Shown piece by piece: positions 34,592 through 43,241 of a DNA stretch of 64,000 nt (positions are counted from its first letter, which is position 1; the number at the start of each line of letters is the position of its first letter). This stretch comes from Roseburia rectibacter (GTDB taxonomy: Bacteria > Bacillota > Clostridia > Lachnospirales > Lachnospiraceae): the NCBI RefSeq assembly GCF_014287515.2, contig NZ_CP092473.1:826001-890000 (forward strand). Direction: 5' to 3'. The notes below the pieces were generated by a model that saw only the letters and a program-made list of their open reading frames with translations, was not told the DNA's origin and ran no database searches. The translations under genes and the position numbers were made by a program.

Positions 34592-35466
34592 TATGATTTC
34601 CGTACAAACTGGATAAACCTCTGCACAGCCGGCAGTTGATATTTTCCACGCATATATCCCATATATACCGTGTGTGAAAAAGTTTCCTGTGAAATGAGCG
34701 GCCTGATGCAGATATCATCCCTGTGAATCGTATCAACATCGGCAACGAGAGCAATCCCAAAGTTTTTTGCCACAAGTGAGGCAATTCCGTTTTCATCCGG
34801 AGACTCGCAGATAAAATTCGGGATCACATCGTGGTCTTTAAAAAAGTTACGTGTGTATTTGCCAAGACCGGAATGTCTTGCGTATCCAAGCACCGGGTAT
34901 TTTTCGAAATCCCCGGCTTCAATTTCAGCTTTTTTACCGAGAGGATGTCCTATGGGAAGGATTGCCACAAGGTCCTGCTTTATAATAGGTATAAACTCAA
35001 TATTTGGTTCATTCGCAGAGTAGGAACCAAAGATCAGATCATAAGAACCTTTCTTCAAACCTTCTATATTCATGGAAGTAATATCCTGAAAAAAATGAAA
35101 CGTAATATTTTTATTCTGCTCTAAGGAAAGAAAAGCGCGTACCGTATTTGGAATAAATTCACGGGCAAGCGGGGAAACATAAGCAATATCAATATGTCCA
35201 CCGTTTGTTGCAATCTGCTGCATTTTATTTGAGGCGCGTGTAACATCATCTAAAATCTGCGTGACATGCTCTAAAAAAATCTCCCCGGCTTTTGTGAGCG
35301 TGACATTTCGCCCGCGTTTTTCAAAAAGTGTGACACCAAGTTCATTTTCTAAAGCAGCAATGGAACGGCTTAAACTTGGTTCTGAAATATTCATTTTTTC
35401 TGCTGCCTGGTTGAAGTGCTGAAGGACGGCTGCTTGGTAAAAATAACTCAATTGATTAAGTGTCAT
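34585..35466 (-). CDS. LysR family regulator 2
   Basis: The 293-residue protein has an N-terminal winged helix (KMNISEPSLSRSIAALENEL) and a LysR effector domain. It is divergent from the ydiB2-MFS-aroD operon, which it probably controls. The gap contains ATAGA-TAATA-TCTAT at 35488-35502, the same motif as upstream of lysR1. It is convergent with lysR1, and its stop codon lies in a 39-bp tandem repeat. The effector is probably a quinate or shikimate compound, by context only. Confidence 0.92.
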   Translation of the reverse strand: MTLNQLSYFYQAAVLQHFNQAAEKMNISEPSLSRSIAALENELGVTLFEKRGRNVTLTKAGEIFLEHVTQILDDVTRASNKMQQIATNGGHIDIAYVSPLAREFIPNTVRAFLSLEQNKNITFHFFQDITSMNIEGLKKGSYDLIFGSYSANEPNIEFIPIIKQDLVAILPIGHPLGKKAEIEAGDFEKYPVLGYARHSGLGKYTRNFFKDHDVIPNFICESPDENGIASLVAKNFGIALVADVDTIHRDDICIRPLISQETFSHTVYMGYMRGKYQLPAVQRFIQFVRKSYH

Positions 35467-35487
35467 GTATAGATCTCCTTATAAATG

Positions 35488-35502
35488 ATAGATAATATCT
35501 AT
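35488..35502. promoter_or_regulatory. LysR-type palindrome between lysR2 and ydiB2
   Basis: ATAGA-TAATA-TCTAT, extended to GATAGAT-N3-ATCTATC, lies 21 bases upstream of lysR2 in the 255-bp divergent region. It shares both half-sites with the one at 33168. Confidence 0.6.
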
Positions 35503-35721
35503 CGATTACAAAATAAAACCATTGTTTTTGTACACATTATATCATGATTAGTACATTAAAACTATTAAAAAAGCATGAAATTGGCATTGGATGTATTGAA
35601 AAAAGCGTTGTATAATAATTACATCAGAGGTTGTTAAGTTTTTAACAAAGCGGGCAGGTAATGTTAAAAACATGAAACTAAATAAGAAAATCAAACAAAA
35701 AAGAAAAAGGAGAACACTACT

Positions 35722-36597
35722 ATGGCAGAGAGAATCACAGGTCACACAGAGCTTATCGGATTAATGGCTTACCCAATCAGACATTCAAGTTCACCGGCAA
35801 TGCACAATGAGGCATTTGCATATTTAGGACTTGACTATGCTTACCTTGCATTCGAGGTTGACAACAGTACCTTAGAGGATGCGATCAAAGGTCTTCGCGC
35901 ATTAAAGATGGTTGGTTCTAACGTATCTATGCCAAACAAAACAGTTGTTGGTCAGTATCTTGATAAATTATCACCGGCTGCAGAGCTTTGCGGAGCTGTA
36001 AATACGATCGTTAATGACAACGGTGTATTAACAGGACATATCACAGATGGTATCGGATTTATGCAGGCATTAAAAGACAACGACATTGACGTGATCGGAA
36101 AGAAAATGACCATCGCAGGTGCCGGCGGAGCTGCAACAGCAATCGAGATCCAGGCTGCATTAGATGGCGTAAAAGAAATCTCTATCTTCAATATTCATGA
36201 TAAATTCTGGGAGAACGCAGAGGCAACTGTTAAGAAGATCAATGAGAGAACAAACTGCAAAGCTACTCTTTATGATTTAGACGACAAAGAGAAATTAAGA
36301 GAAGAGATGGCAGATTCTTACATCTTCGTAAACGGAACAGGTGTTGGTATGAAACCGTTAGAGGGAATGTCCGTTGTTCCTGATAAATCTTTCTTCCGTC
36401 CGGAACTGATCGTTGTAGACGTACCTTATTCTCCACTTGAGACAAAGATGCGTTCCATGGCAAAAGAAGTTGGATGTAAGACAATGAACGGTCTTGGCAT
36501 GATGTTATTCCAGGGAGCAGCAGCATTTAAACTCTGGACTGGAAAAGATATGCCGATCGAGCACATGAAAGAAGTATTAAACATCAAATACGAATAA
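35722..36597 (+). CDS. ydiB: quinate/shikimate dehydrogenase, YdiB type (paralogue 2)
   Basis: The 291-residue paralogue of the enzyme at 29848 has the same blocks: YPIRHSSSPAMHNEAFAYLG, NVSMPNKTVVGQYLDKLSPA with the catalytic Lys, GHITDGIGF, and the cofactor loop GAGGAATAIEIQAALDGVKE. Codon use is more biased than in paralogue 1, suggesting strong expression. It is first in an operon with an MFS permease and dehydroquinate dehydratase, so quinate/shikimate oxidised here can go on to dehydroshikimate. AAAAGGAG precedes the ATG. Confidence 0.9.
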   Translation: MAERITGHTELIGLMAYPIRHSSSPAMHNEAFAYLGLDYAYLAFEVDNSTLEDAIKGLRALKMVGSNVSMPNKTVVGQYLDKLSPAAELCGAVNTIVNDNGVLTGHITDGIGFMQALKDNDIDVIGKKMTIAGAGGAATAIEIQAALDGVKEISIFNIHDKFWENAEATVKKINERTNCKATLYDLDDKEKLREEMADSYIFVNGTGVGMKPLEGMSVVPDKSFFRPELIVVDVPYSPLETKMRSMAKEVGCKTMNGLGMMLFQGAAAFKLWTGKDMPIEHMKEVLNIKYE

Positions 36598-36609
36598 AAT
36601 CCCCCAGTC

Positions 36610-36642
36610 ACATGCGGCGGTATGAAAAAATGCCGCTGCATC
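36610..36642 (+). other. hairpin between ydiB2 and MFS gene
   Basis: ATGCGGCGG pairs with CCGCTGCAT (one G-T pair) around a TATGAAAAAATG loop, without a T run. It is probably a processing or stabilising hairpin inside the operon. Confidence 0.4.
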
Positions 36643-36667
36643 ACAACTCAAATTGAGGAGAAAATCA

Positions 36668-37882
36668 ATGAATAAAAAATATTTACCGAGCGCACTGATT
36701 CTTTATTTAAATTATTTTATCCATGGTGTCGGATGTTCTATTTTAGGACAGGCAGTGATCAAGGAAGCTCTTGCTGCATCCTGGGGTGTGGAAGCTATGG
36801 CAATCACAGCTATTTCTGCCGCACTTGGACTGGGAAGACTGATCGCACTTCCATTTGCAGGTCCTCTTTCTGATAAGTTAGGACGTCGTATCTCTACTGC
36901 AATCGGAAGCGGTTCTTATGCAGTATATCTGATCGGTCTTGCGCTTGCATTTAATGCAGGAACAAATGGTGGATATCAGATCGCATATATCTGTGCCATC
37001 ATCGGAGGTATTGCCAACTCTTTCCTTGATACCGGAATTTACCCGGCTGTAGGTGAGATCATTTATAAAGCACCGGGTGTTGCAACGATGGGAATTAAAT
37101 TTTTCATTGCAATCGCACAGATGATCCTGCCATTCGTACTTGGCGTAACGGTAGCAACAACAGCAGCAGGTCTTACATCTTATAACATATTATTCTTTGG
37201 ATGTGGTATCATTTATATTGTATTATTAGTATTAGTAATGCTTTTCCCTCTTCCGGATGCGGATCAGAAGGCAGCGGGAGAAAAAGAAGGACTGATCGCC
37301 AGCTTAAAACATACACATTTTTCCATCGAGTCTGTTGCAATGATCCTGATCGGTTTTACCTGTACCGGTACATTCCAGCTCTGGTTAAACTGTGCGCAGA
37401 ACTTTGCAAAAGAGAATGTGGGCTGGACAGATCCTTCCATCATGCAGACTTACTATTCCGCAGGAACAATGCTTGCACTTATCGTAACAGCATTATTAAC
37501 AAGAAAAATTAAAGATGTCAGATTTATTGTGATCTATCCGGTAATCTGTCTTGCTACATTAATTGTTGTATTAGTTGGAAAGAGCCAGCCTCTTATGATC
37601 GCAGGTGCATTCCTGATCGGCTGGGCAGGCGCAGGCGGACTGCTTCAGATCGCTACATCAGTCTGCAACATGCTTTTCCCGAAAATCAAGGGAACGGTAA
37701 CGGCACTTGTTATGATCGCTTCCTCACTGTGTAATTATACGATCCTGACAGCAGCATCAAAGATGCAGCCTTCACAGGTTATGGTTATGAATATCGTATT
37801 AACAGCAGTAGGTGTATTACTTGGATTATTTGTAAATCTTCGTTATACAAGTATGGTTGTGCAGGCAAAAGCAGATAATTAA
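36668..37882 (+). CDS. MFS transporter, probable quinate/shikimate uptake
   Basis: The 404-residue major facilitator has 12 predicted helices and the loop motif GPLSDKLGRRIST between helices 2 and 3. ATG 36668 has GAGGAG 7 bases upstream. It sits between the YdiB-type dehydrogenase and dehydroquinate dehydratase genes in one operon, so the substrate is probably quinate, shikimate or a product of them. The direction of transport cannot be told from sequence. Confidence 0.82.
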   Translation: MNKKYLPSALILYLNYFIHGVGCSILGQAVIKEALAASWGVEAMAITAISAALGLGRLIALPFAGPLSDKLGRRISTAIGSGSYAVYLIGLALAFNAGTNGGYQIAYICAIIGGIANSFLDTGIYPAVGEIIYKAPGVATMGIKFFIAIAQMILPFVLGVTVATTAAGLTSYNILFFGCGIIYIVLLVLVMLFPLPDADQKAAGEKEGLIASLKHTHFSIESVAMILIGFTCTGTFQLWLNCAQNFAKENVGWTDPSIMQTYYSAGTMLALIVTALLTRKIKDVRFIVIYPVICLATLIVVLVGKSQPLMIAGAFLIGWAGAGGLLQIATSVCNMLFPKIKGTVTALVMIASSLCNYTILTAASKMQPSQVMVMNIVLTAVGVLLGLFVNLRYTSMVVQAKADN

Positions 37883-37941
37883 AAAAGATTCGTGTGAAGA
37901 ATCATATAAGAGATTTTTACACACAGGAATGGAGGATTCAT

Positions 37942-38706
37942 ATGAGCAACTATGTAGAAGTCCGCGGTGTCAGAATCGGTGAAGGCGTGCCGAAGATCTG
38001 TGTACCGATTGTTGGTAAAACAAAAGAAGAGATTCTTGCAGCAGCAAAATCTTTTGCAGATGTAAAAATGGATGTTGTTGAGTGGCGTGTTGACTGGTTT
38101 GACGGTGTGTTTGATTTTGCACAGGTCGAGGACGTATTAAAAGATCTTCGTCCGGCACTTGGCAATACACCGATCCTGTTCACTTTCCGTACCTCTAAAG
38201 AGGGTGGCGAGAAAGCGATCGAGCCAGATGTTTATGTAGAATTAAATAAAAAAGCAGCAGCAACAGGGCTGGTTGATCTGGTTGATGTGGAGGCTTTCAC
38301 AGGTGATTCTTATGTGAAAGAGATCATTAAAGCTGCACATGAAGCTGGTGTGGCAGTTGTTGCTTCCAATCATGACTTTGACAAGACACCGGATAAAGAT
38401 GATATCGTAGGACGTCTCCGCAAAATGCAGGATTTAGACGCAGATATTCCGAAGATCGCAGTAATGCCGCAGAATAAAAAAGATGTTTTAACACTTCTTG
38501 CAGCAACAGAAGAGATGGTATCTGAATATGCAGACAGACCGATCATCACCATGTCTATGGCAGGAACTGGTCTGATCAGCCGTCTCTGTGGTGAAGTATT
38601 CGGTTCTGCACTGACTTTTGGAGCAGTTGGAAAAGCATCTGCACCGGGCCAGATGAATGCAGCAGACTTAAATACAATTTTAAATCTGATTCATGAGAGT
38701 ATGTAA
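37942..38706 (+). CDS. aroD: 3-dehydroquinate dehydratase, type I
   Basis: The 254-residue class I dehydroquinase forms a Schiff base and converts 3-dehydroquinate to 3-dehydroshikimate. VVEWRVDWFD (substrate Glu and Arg), VASNHDFDKTP with the catalytic His (about residue 145) and PKIAVMPQ with the Schiff-base Lys (about 172) are all present. ATG 37942 follows GGAGG. It ends an operon with ydiB2 and the MFS gene. No aroA, aroB or aroC is nearby, which supports a catabolic role. Confidence 0.94.
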   Translation: MSNYVEVRGVRIGEGVPKICVPIVGKTKEEILAAAKSFADVKMDVVEWRVDWFDGVFDFAQVEDVLKDLRPALGNTPILFTFRTSKEGGEKAIEPDVYVELNKKAAATGLVDLVDVEAFTGDSYVKEIIKAAHEAGVAVVASNHDFDKTPDKDDIVGRLRKMQDLDADIPKIAVMPQNKKDVLTLLAATEEMVSEYADRPIITMSMAGTGLISRLCGEVFGSALTFGAVGKASAPGQMNAADLNTILNLIHESM

Positions 38707-38756
38707 GAATAGCCATAAAAATGGATGTCCCGTACCGAGACAATTCTCATAAGAAA

Positions 38757-38800
38757 ACAAAACCGGATGTCGAATGGAGTTTTTTGACATCCGGTTTTTG
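38757..38800 (+). terminator. terminator after aroD
   Basis: AACCGGATGTC pairs with GACATCCGGTT around GAATGGAGTTTTTT, followed by TTTG. It separates the ydiB2 operon from the TRAP genes. Confidence 0.85.
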
Positions 38801-38928
38801 TTAGAATTGCATTAAAAAAACAGAGAAATCTGATAAGATATAATAATAAGTATAAAATCGTTTATTACAAATGAATGATTTTGTATATTGATAAAGAGAA
38901 GTTATACGAAGGAAGGAGAAAAGGCTGC

Positions 38929-39534
38929 ATGAAAAAATTTATTCATGTCATAGACGAAAGTCTTGAAGAAATTCTGATGGTTCTCATGTTAGCGGCTATG
39001 ACGCTGATCATGGGATGTCAGGTATTTTCCAGATATATTCTTGGAGTATCGCTTTCGTGGTCAGAGGAGATCACAAGATATCTGTTTATATGGTCTGCAT
39101 TTTTAAGTGTGAGTCTCTGTACCAGAAAATGCATTTCTATCAAGGTGGATCAGTTTATCAAAATGTTCCCAAAACGTGGAAAAACTATTTTTAAAATCAC
39201 AAATCTGACCGTAGAATTTGTATTTTTTGTTTATCTGATACCGTTCTCCTTCCTGTATTTAAAGGCAACGATCGAGAGTGGACAGGTCAGCCCGGCATGT
39301 GGACTGCCAATGTATTATGTACAGTCGGCTCCATTTTTCTGCTTTATTCTGACCGCATTCCGTATCGTGCAGCGCTGGTTTGGTGAGTGGCGTATTTTGC
39401 TTGGAAAAGAAAAGAAGCCATTAGAAGAGGGTAATATCGCGTCCGTGATCGAGGAAGCAGTGATTGAGGCTCCGGAACAGCCGGATCATGTAAATACAGA
39501 TGATTCACATTCTGCAGTGGGAAAGGAGAAATAG
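38929..39534 (+). CDS. TRAP transporter small permease (DctQ)
   Basis: The 201-residue membrane protein has four predicted helices and the DctQ block SRYILGVSLSWSEEITRYLF. The C-terminal acidic tail of ~40 residues is longer than usual. ATG 38929 has GGAAGGAG upstream. The next gene, dctM, starts directly after the stop. It is part of a sodium- or proton-driven organic-acid importer. A TATAAT is at 38839-38844. Confidence 0.9.
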   Translation: MKKFIHVIDESLEEILMVLMLAAMTLIMGCQVFSRYILGVSLSWSEEITRYLFIWSAFLSVSLCTRKCISIKVDQFIKMFPKRGKTIFKITNLTVEFVFFVYLIPFSFLYLKATIESGQVSPACGLPMYYVQSAPFFCFILTAFRIVQRWFGEWRILLGKEKKPLEEGNIASVIEEAVIEAPEQPDHVNTDDSHSAVGKEK

Positions 39535-40824
39535 ATGTCAGCAGTTGTTGTTTTTATTATTTTTGCCATATGTCTTATCATTGCAATTCCGATCTCTATT
39601 TCACTTGGAATTGTAGCTGTACTGCCGGGAGCATTTGATGCTTCTTTTACGGCAAGTGCAGGATATGTCATCCGTTCCATGGTCGGAGGAATTGACAGTT
39701 TCCCGTTACTTGCAGTGCCGATGTTTGTGCTTGCGGGAATCCTCATGGCACACGGCAAGATTTCAGAAAAATTATTTGATGTATTTGTATATTTCCTTGG
39801 AAATAAAAGAGCGGGGATTCCATGTGCAGTGATTATTACCTGTCTGTTTTATGGTGCAATCTCAGGATCAGCCCCGGCGACGGTTGCGGCAGTCGGCAGT
39901 ATGACGATCCCGCTTCTGATCGAGCTTGGTTATGAGAAAGATTTTTCCACGGCGATCGTTGCTGTGGCAGGCGGTCTGGGAGTTATCATCCCGCCGAGTA
40001 TTCCATTTATCATGTATGCGATGGCGACGGGTGAATCAGTCAGTGATCTGTTTTTAGCAGGAATCGTACCTGGAATGATGATCAGTGCACTGCTGATCTT
40101 TTATGCATATTATTACTGCCGCCATCATGGAGAAGACAGAGAAAAGATCCAGGCAAAAATGAATCAGCTCAAAGAAAAAGGTTTCTTCAATATTTTAAAA
40201 GAGAGCATCTGGGCACTGCTCAGTCCGGTGATCGTACTTGGCTGTATTTATACCGGTGTGGCATCACCGACAGAGGCGGCTGTCATTTCTGTATTTTATT
40301 CTTTATTTGTCAGTCTGTTTATTTATAAGTCCATTAAAGTAAAACAGATCTGGGGCATTATGGTGGAGGCGATGAAGACCTATGCACCGATCTTATTTAT
40401 CCTTGCAACATCGACGGCATTTTCGCGTGTACTTACGCTGATGCAGGTTCCGCAGGATGTCAGCGCATGGATCATGACACATTTTTCAAATGAGATCGTA
40501 CTGCTTCTTGTGATCAATGTGGTACTCTTGATCGTTGGTATGGTCATGGATACGACTCCGGCGATTCTGATCTTAAGCCCGATCTTACTGCCGATCGTGC
40601 AGCATGTTGGAATGAATCCGATCCACTTTGGTGTCATGATGATCGTAAACCTTGCAGTTGGATTTGTTACACCTCCGGTCGGTGTCAATCTGTTTGTGGC
40701 AAGTTCGCTTACGAATGTGCCGATGATGCAGATCGCAAAAAAAGCAATGCCAATGATCGGATATTTCCTGCTTGCACTGCTTTTGATCGCATTTATTCCG
40801 GCAATCAGTCTTTGTCTGCTTTAA
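39535..40824 (+). CDS. TRAP transporter large permease (DctM)
   Basis: The 429-residue protein has about 12 hydrophobic segments and the family blocks YGAISGSAPATVAAVGSMTI and GLGVIIPPSIPFIMYAMATG. It forms the translocation channel of the TRAP transporter. It directly abuts dctQ and is followed by the binding protein 15 bases later. Confidence 0.94.
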   Translation: MSAVVVFIIFAICLIIAIPISISLGIVAVLPGAFDASFTASAGYVIRSMVGGIDSFPLLAVPMFVLAGILMAHGKISEKLFDVFVYFLGNKRAGIPCAVIITCLFYGAISGSAPATVAAVGSMTIPLLIELGYEKDFSTAIVAVAGGLGVIIPPSIPFIMYAMATGESVSDLFLAGIVPGMMISALLIFYAYYYCRHHGEDREKIQAKMNQLKEKGFFNILKESIWALLSPVIVLGCIYTGVASPTEAAVISVFYSLFVSLFIYKSIKVKQIWGIMVEAMKTYAPILFILATSTAFSRVLTLMQVPQDVSAWIMTHFSNEIVLLLVINVVLLIVGMVMDTTPAILILSPILLPIVQHVGMNPIHFGVMMIVNLAVGFVTPPVGVNLFVASSLTNVPMMQIAKKAMPMIGYFLLALLLIAFIPAISLCLL

Positions 40825-40839
40825 AAGGAGGGCAAATAA

Positions 40840-41871
40840 TTGAAAAAATATAAGGAAAAAATAGTGTGCGGAGTGCTTGCAGGTACGGTACTTTTGATGA
40901 GCGGCTGCGGAAATAAAGACGCACAGGATCAGGTGAGAGTACAACGGTATGCATGGCCGCTTGGAAGTTCGAGTCCGGAGGATACAGTCACACAGATCTA
41001 TGCGGAGAAATTTGCTGAGGAAGTGGAACGCTTAAGTGATGGAACTATGCTGATTTCTGTTTATCCAAACAGTGTACTTGGCGGAGACAGGGAATTATTA
41101 GAATCCTGTAAAGAAGGGGATATTCCTTTTGTGGTGCAGAACACGGCACCGCAGGTAACTTTTATGCCAGATGTTGCAGTATTTGATATGCCGGCAGTGT
41201 TTGAAACCATCGATGAAGTGCGGGAACATGTGGATAACCCTGATTTCCTTTCCATGATGCAGCAGGTATATGGAGATGCAGGATATGTTCTTTTGGGATA
41301 TGCCGATCAGGGATTCCGTGTCATGACGACAAATTGTAATGTACAGTCTATTTCTGATTTTAAGGGACAGAAGATCCGTACCATGGAAAACTCCTATCAT
41401 ATGGCTTACTGGAAAGCGCTTGGTGCAAGTCCGACACCGATGACATTTTCAGAGGTTTATATCGGGTTGCAGCAGGGAACCATTGATGCGCAGGAAAATC
41501 CATACGAGGTTATTGTTTCTAATAAGTTGTATGAACAGCAGGACTATGTTGTTGAGACAAACCATCTGCCACACCTGATCTCACTGATCGTCAGTGATGA
41601 GTTTTTTGAGGGTTTAACAGATGAACAGCAGGAGATTATCCGGGAAGCTGCGGAGACGGCAAAAGAATATGCCAGAGAGCAGTCGGATGAGCGTATCGCA
41701 TCCCGTATCCAGACAATTGAAGAGAGCGGTACAAAGATCATTTCACTGAGTGATGAGATGTATAGCCAGATCCGGGAACTTTGTAAACCTGTGTATGAGT
41801 CGATTGAAAACAATGTTTCTGAAGATCTGATTGATGCATATCTTGGTGATATGAAAGATGTGGCTGAATAA
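40840..41871 (+). CDS. TRAP transporter substrate-binding lipoprotein (DctP)
   Basis: The 343-residue lipoprotein starts from TTG at 40840 with AAGGAGGG 7 bases upstream. The signal peptide ends in the lipobox LMSGC (Cys about 23). The mature DctP fold shows FAEEVERLSDGTMLISVYPN, and GQKIRTMENSYHMAYWKALG carries the Arg that usually binds the ligand carboxylate. With dctQM it takes up an organic acid. The position after aroD and before aroQ-aroK suggests a shikimate-type acid, by context only. Confidence 0.93.
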   Translation: MKKYKEKIVCGVLAGTVLLMSGCGNKDAQDQVRVQRYAWPLGSSSPEDTVTQIYAEKFAEEVERLSDGTMLISVYPNSVLGGDRELLESCKEGDIPFVVQNTAPQVTFMPDVAVFDMPAVFETIDEVREHVDNPDFLSMMQQVYGDAGYVLLGYADQGFRVMTTNCNVQSISDFKGQKIRTMENSYHMAYWKALGASPTPMTFSEVYIGLQQGTIDAQENPYEVIVSNKLYEQQDYVVETNHLPHLISLIVSDEFFEGLTDEQQEIIREAAETAKEYAREQSDERIASRIQTIEESGTKIISLSDEMYSQIRELCKPVYESIENNVSEDLIDAYLGDMKDVAE

Positions 41872-41937
41872 AAAGCTGTAAAAAATGATATCATCCACTT
41901 TAAAACATAAATACTTTAAAGCGTTAAAATATTTTGC

Positions 41938-41966
41938 TTGCGGAATGCAAGGTATCTTGTTATAAT
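41938..41966 (+). promoter_or_regulatory. promoter of the aroQ-aroK fusion gene
   Basis: TTGCGG (41938-41943), 17-base spacer, perfect TATAAT (41961-41966), 40 bases before the start. Confidence 0.6.
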
Positions 41967-42006
41967 GCTTTTTATAGAATAAAGAGGAAAGTGCAGGTAA
42001 ATTATA

Positions 42007-42807
42007 ATGGATAAGATAGAAGCAATCCGTGATAAAATTGGAGAATGTGATGATATTATCATCGAACAGCTTGCGGTTCGAATGTCATATATACAGGAAA
42101 TCATTTCTTATAAGAAAGCAACCGGTATTCCAATCTTACAGCCGGAACAGGAGAAGAAACAGACCGATGCATTAAAGAACAAACTCGGTGACAATGAGTT
42201 CGAGGAAGAGATCCTTGATATTTTCAAATATATCATGAAAAACAGCCGCCGTATCCAGGCAAAGAGCCTGTTTGATTACAATATTTTCCTGATCGGATTC
42301 ATGGGAGCAGGAAAGAGTACGATCGCCGGTGAGCTGAAAGATAAACTTGAAATGGATCGTGTGGAGATGGATCAGATGATCGTAGAAAAACAGGGTATGT
42401 CCATTTCTGAGATCTTTGATGAATACGGTGAGGCATATTTCCGTAACTTAGAGAGTAATACTTTAATCGAAATGCAGAAGAGAAAACAGACGATCGTTTC
42501 CTGCGGTGGTGGTGTTGTCATGAGAGAAGAGAATACCGATCACATGAAAAAGAATGGACGTGTCGTACTTCTGACTGCAAAACCTGAGACGATCTATGAG
42601 CGTGTCAAAGACAGTGATGAACGCCCGATCCTGAACAATAACATGAATGTTGAGTTTATCAGCAGCCTGATGGACAAACGAAAAGACCGTTATGAGGCTG
42701 TTGCAGATATTACAGTTGCCACTGATGGAAAAAATGTCACGCAGATCTGTGAGGAGATCATTTCCAAACTGATCGCGTTGGATAATGCAAAAGAGTCAGA
42801 AGTATAA
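42007..42807 (+). CDS. chorismate mutase - shikimate kinase fusion
   Basis: The 266-residue protein joins an N-terminal AroQ-type chorismate mutase helix bundle (about 1-88; AIRDKIGECDDIIIEQLAVR, KKATGIPILQPEQEKK) to a C-terminal shikimate kinase. The kinase has Walker A GFMGAGKST (about residue 97), the substrate-binding EMDQMIVEKQGMSISEIFDE, SCGGGVV and the lid DERPIL. The two reactions are not consecutive: the kinase makes shikimate-3-phosphate and the mutase makes prephenate. It has its own promoter and terminator. Through the kinase it can link imported shikimate with aromatic synthesis. Confidence 0.9.
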   Translation: MDKIEAIRDKIGECDDIIIEQLAVRMSYIQEIISYKKATGIPILQPEQEKKQTDALKNKLGDNEFEEEILDIFKYIMKNSRRIQAKSLFDYNIFLIGFMGAGKSTIAGELKDKLEMDRVEMDQMIVEKQGMSISEIFDEYGEAYFRNLESNTLIEMQKRKQTIVSCGGGVVMREENTDHMKKNGRVVLLTAKPETIYERVKDSDERPILNNNMNVEFISSLMDKRKDRYEAVADITVATDGKNVTQICEEIISKLIALDNAKESEV

Positions 42808-42827
42808 GTTTGATTTATGATATGATG

Positions 42828-42863
42828 AAAAAAGCTATCGCATAAATTGCGGTAGCTTTTTTC
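42828..42863 (+). terminator. terminator after aroQ-aroK gene
   Basis: AAAAAGCTATCGCA pairs with TGCGGTAGCTTTTT around TAAAT, with a T run. Confidence 0.88.
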
Positions 42864-42932
42864 GGGTATTATGATGTGATTGGGTTAAATATGATGGGAG
42901 CTGCGTGATAAATGATGGTTCGGGTGTGATTT

Positions 42933-43241
42933 GAGTTCCCCGGCGAAGGGGCGCAGTTTTGTGAGTGGCAAATTGCATCAAGCCGGGACTGTTTTGTTTC
43001 GTTGTCCGAAAATAAGGCAAGCTAAGTCAGCCTGATTTAGTGTTTCTCGGAGTGACGTGTGCGTCTTAAACGCCCCGTCCAGGGGCATTAAGACTTGTGC
43101 TGCCATCCGTGGCAGCACAACACTGTATCGTGAACAGGCAGACTAAGATTGCCTAATTTTCTCCCAAAGTCACAAAACGAATCCCGGCTTGATGCAATTT
43201 GCCAGCCGCTAAGTTGTGAACCACCCTTCGCCGGGGAACTC
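42933..43241 (+). repeat. branched palindromic repeat element, copy 2
   Basis: It has the same outer arms as copy 1 (GAGTTCCCCGGCGAAGGG and its exact complement), the core GGAGTGACGTG (43049-43059) and hairpins 43063-43094 and 43097-43118. The first hairpin has the stem CGCCCC/GGGGC where copy 1 has TGTGCC/GGCACA, so pairing is kept while sequence changed. The element lies alone between the aroQ-aroK terminator and the 3' end of the DUF362 gene. Confidence 0.75.

Noticed and set aside
34464..34796. Minus-strand frame encoding a repeated peptide (DNAAVSLPETHSI)
   Set aside because: The periodic peptide results from the 39-bp repeat, whose length is a multiple of three, and the frame overlaps lysR2 out of frame; no ribosome site.
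37942..42807. A normal aromatic amino acid biosynthesis operon
   Set aside because: aroA, aroB and aroC are absent while two transporters and duplicate dehydrogenases are present, so biosynthesis alone does not explain the cluster.
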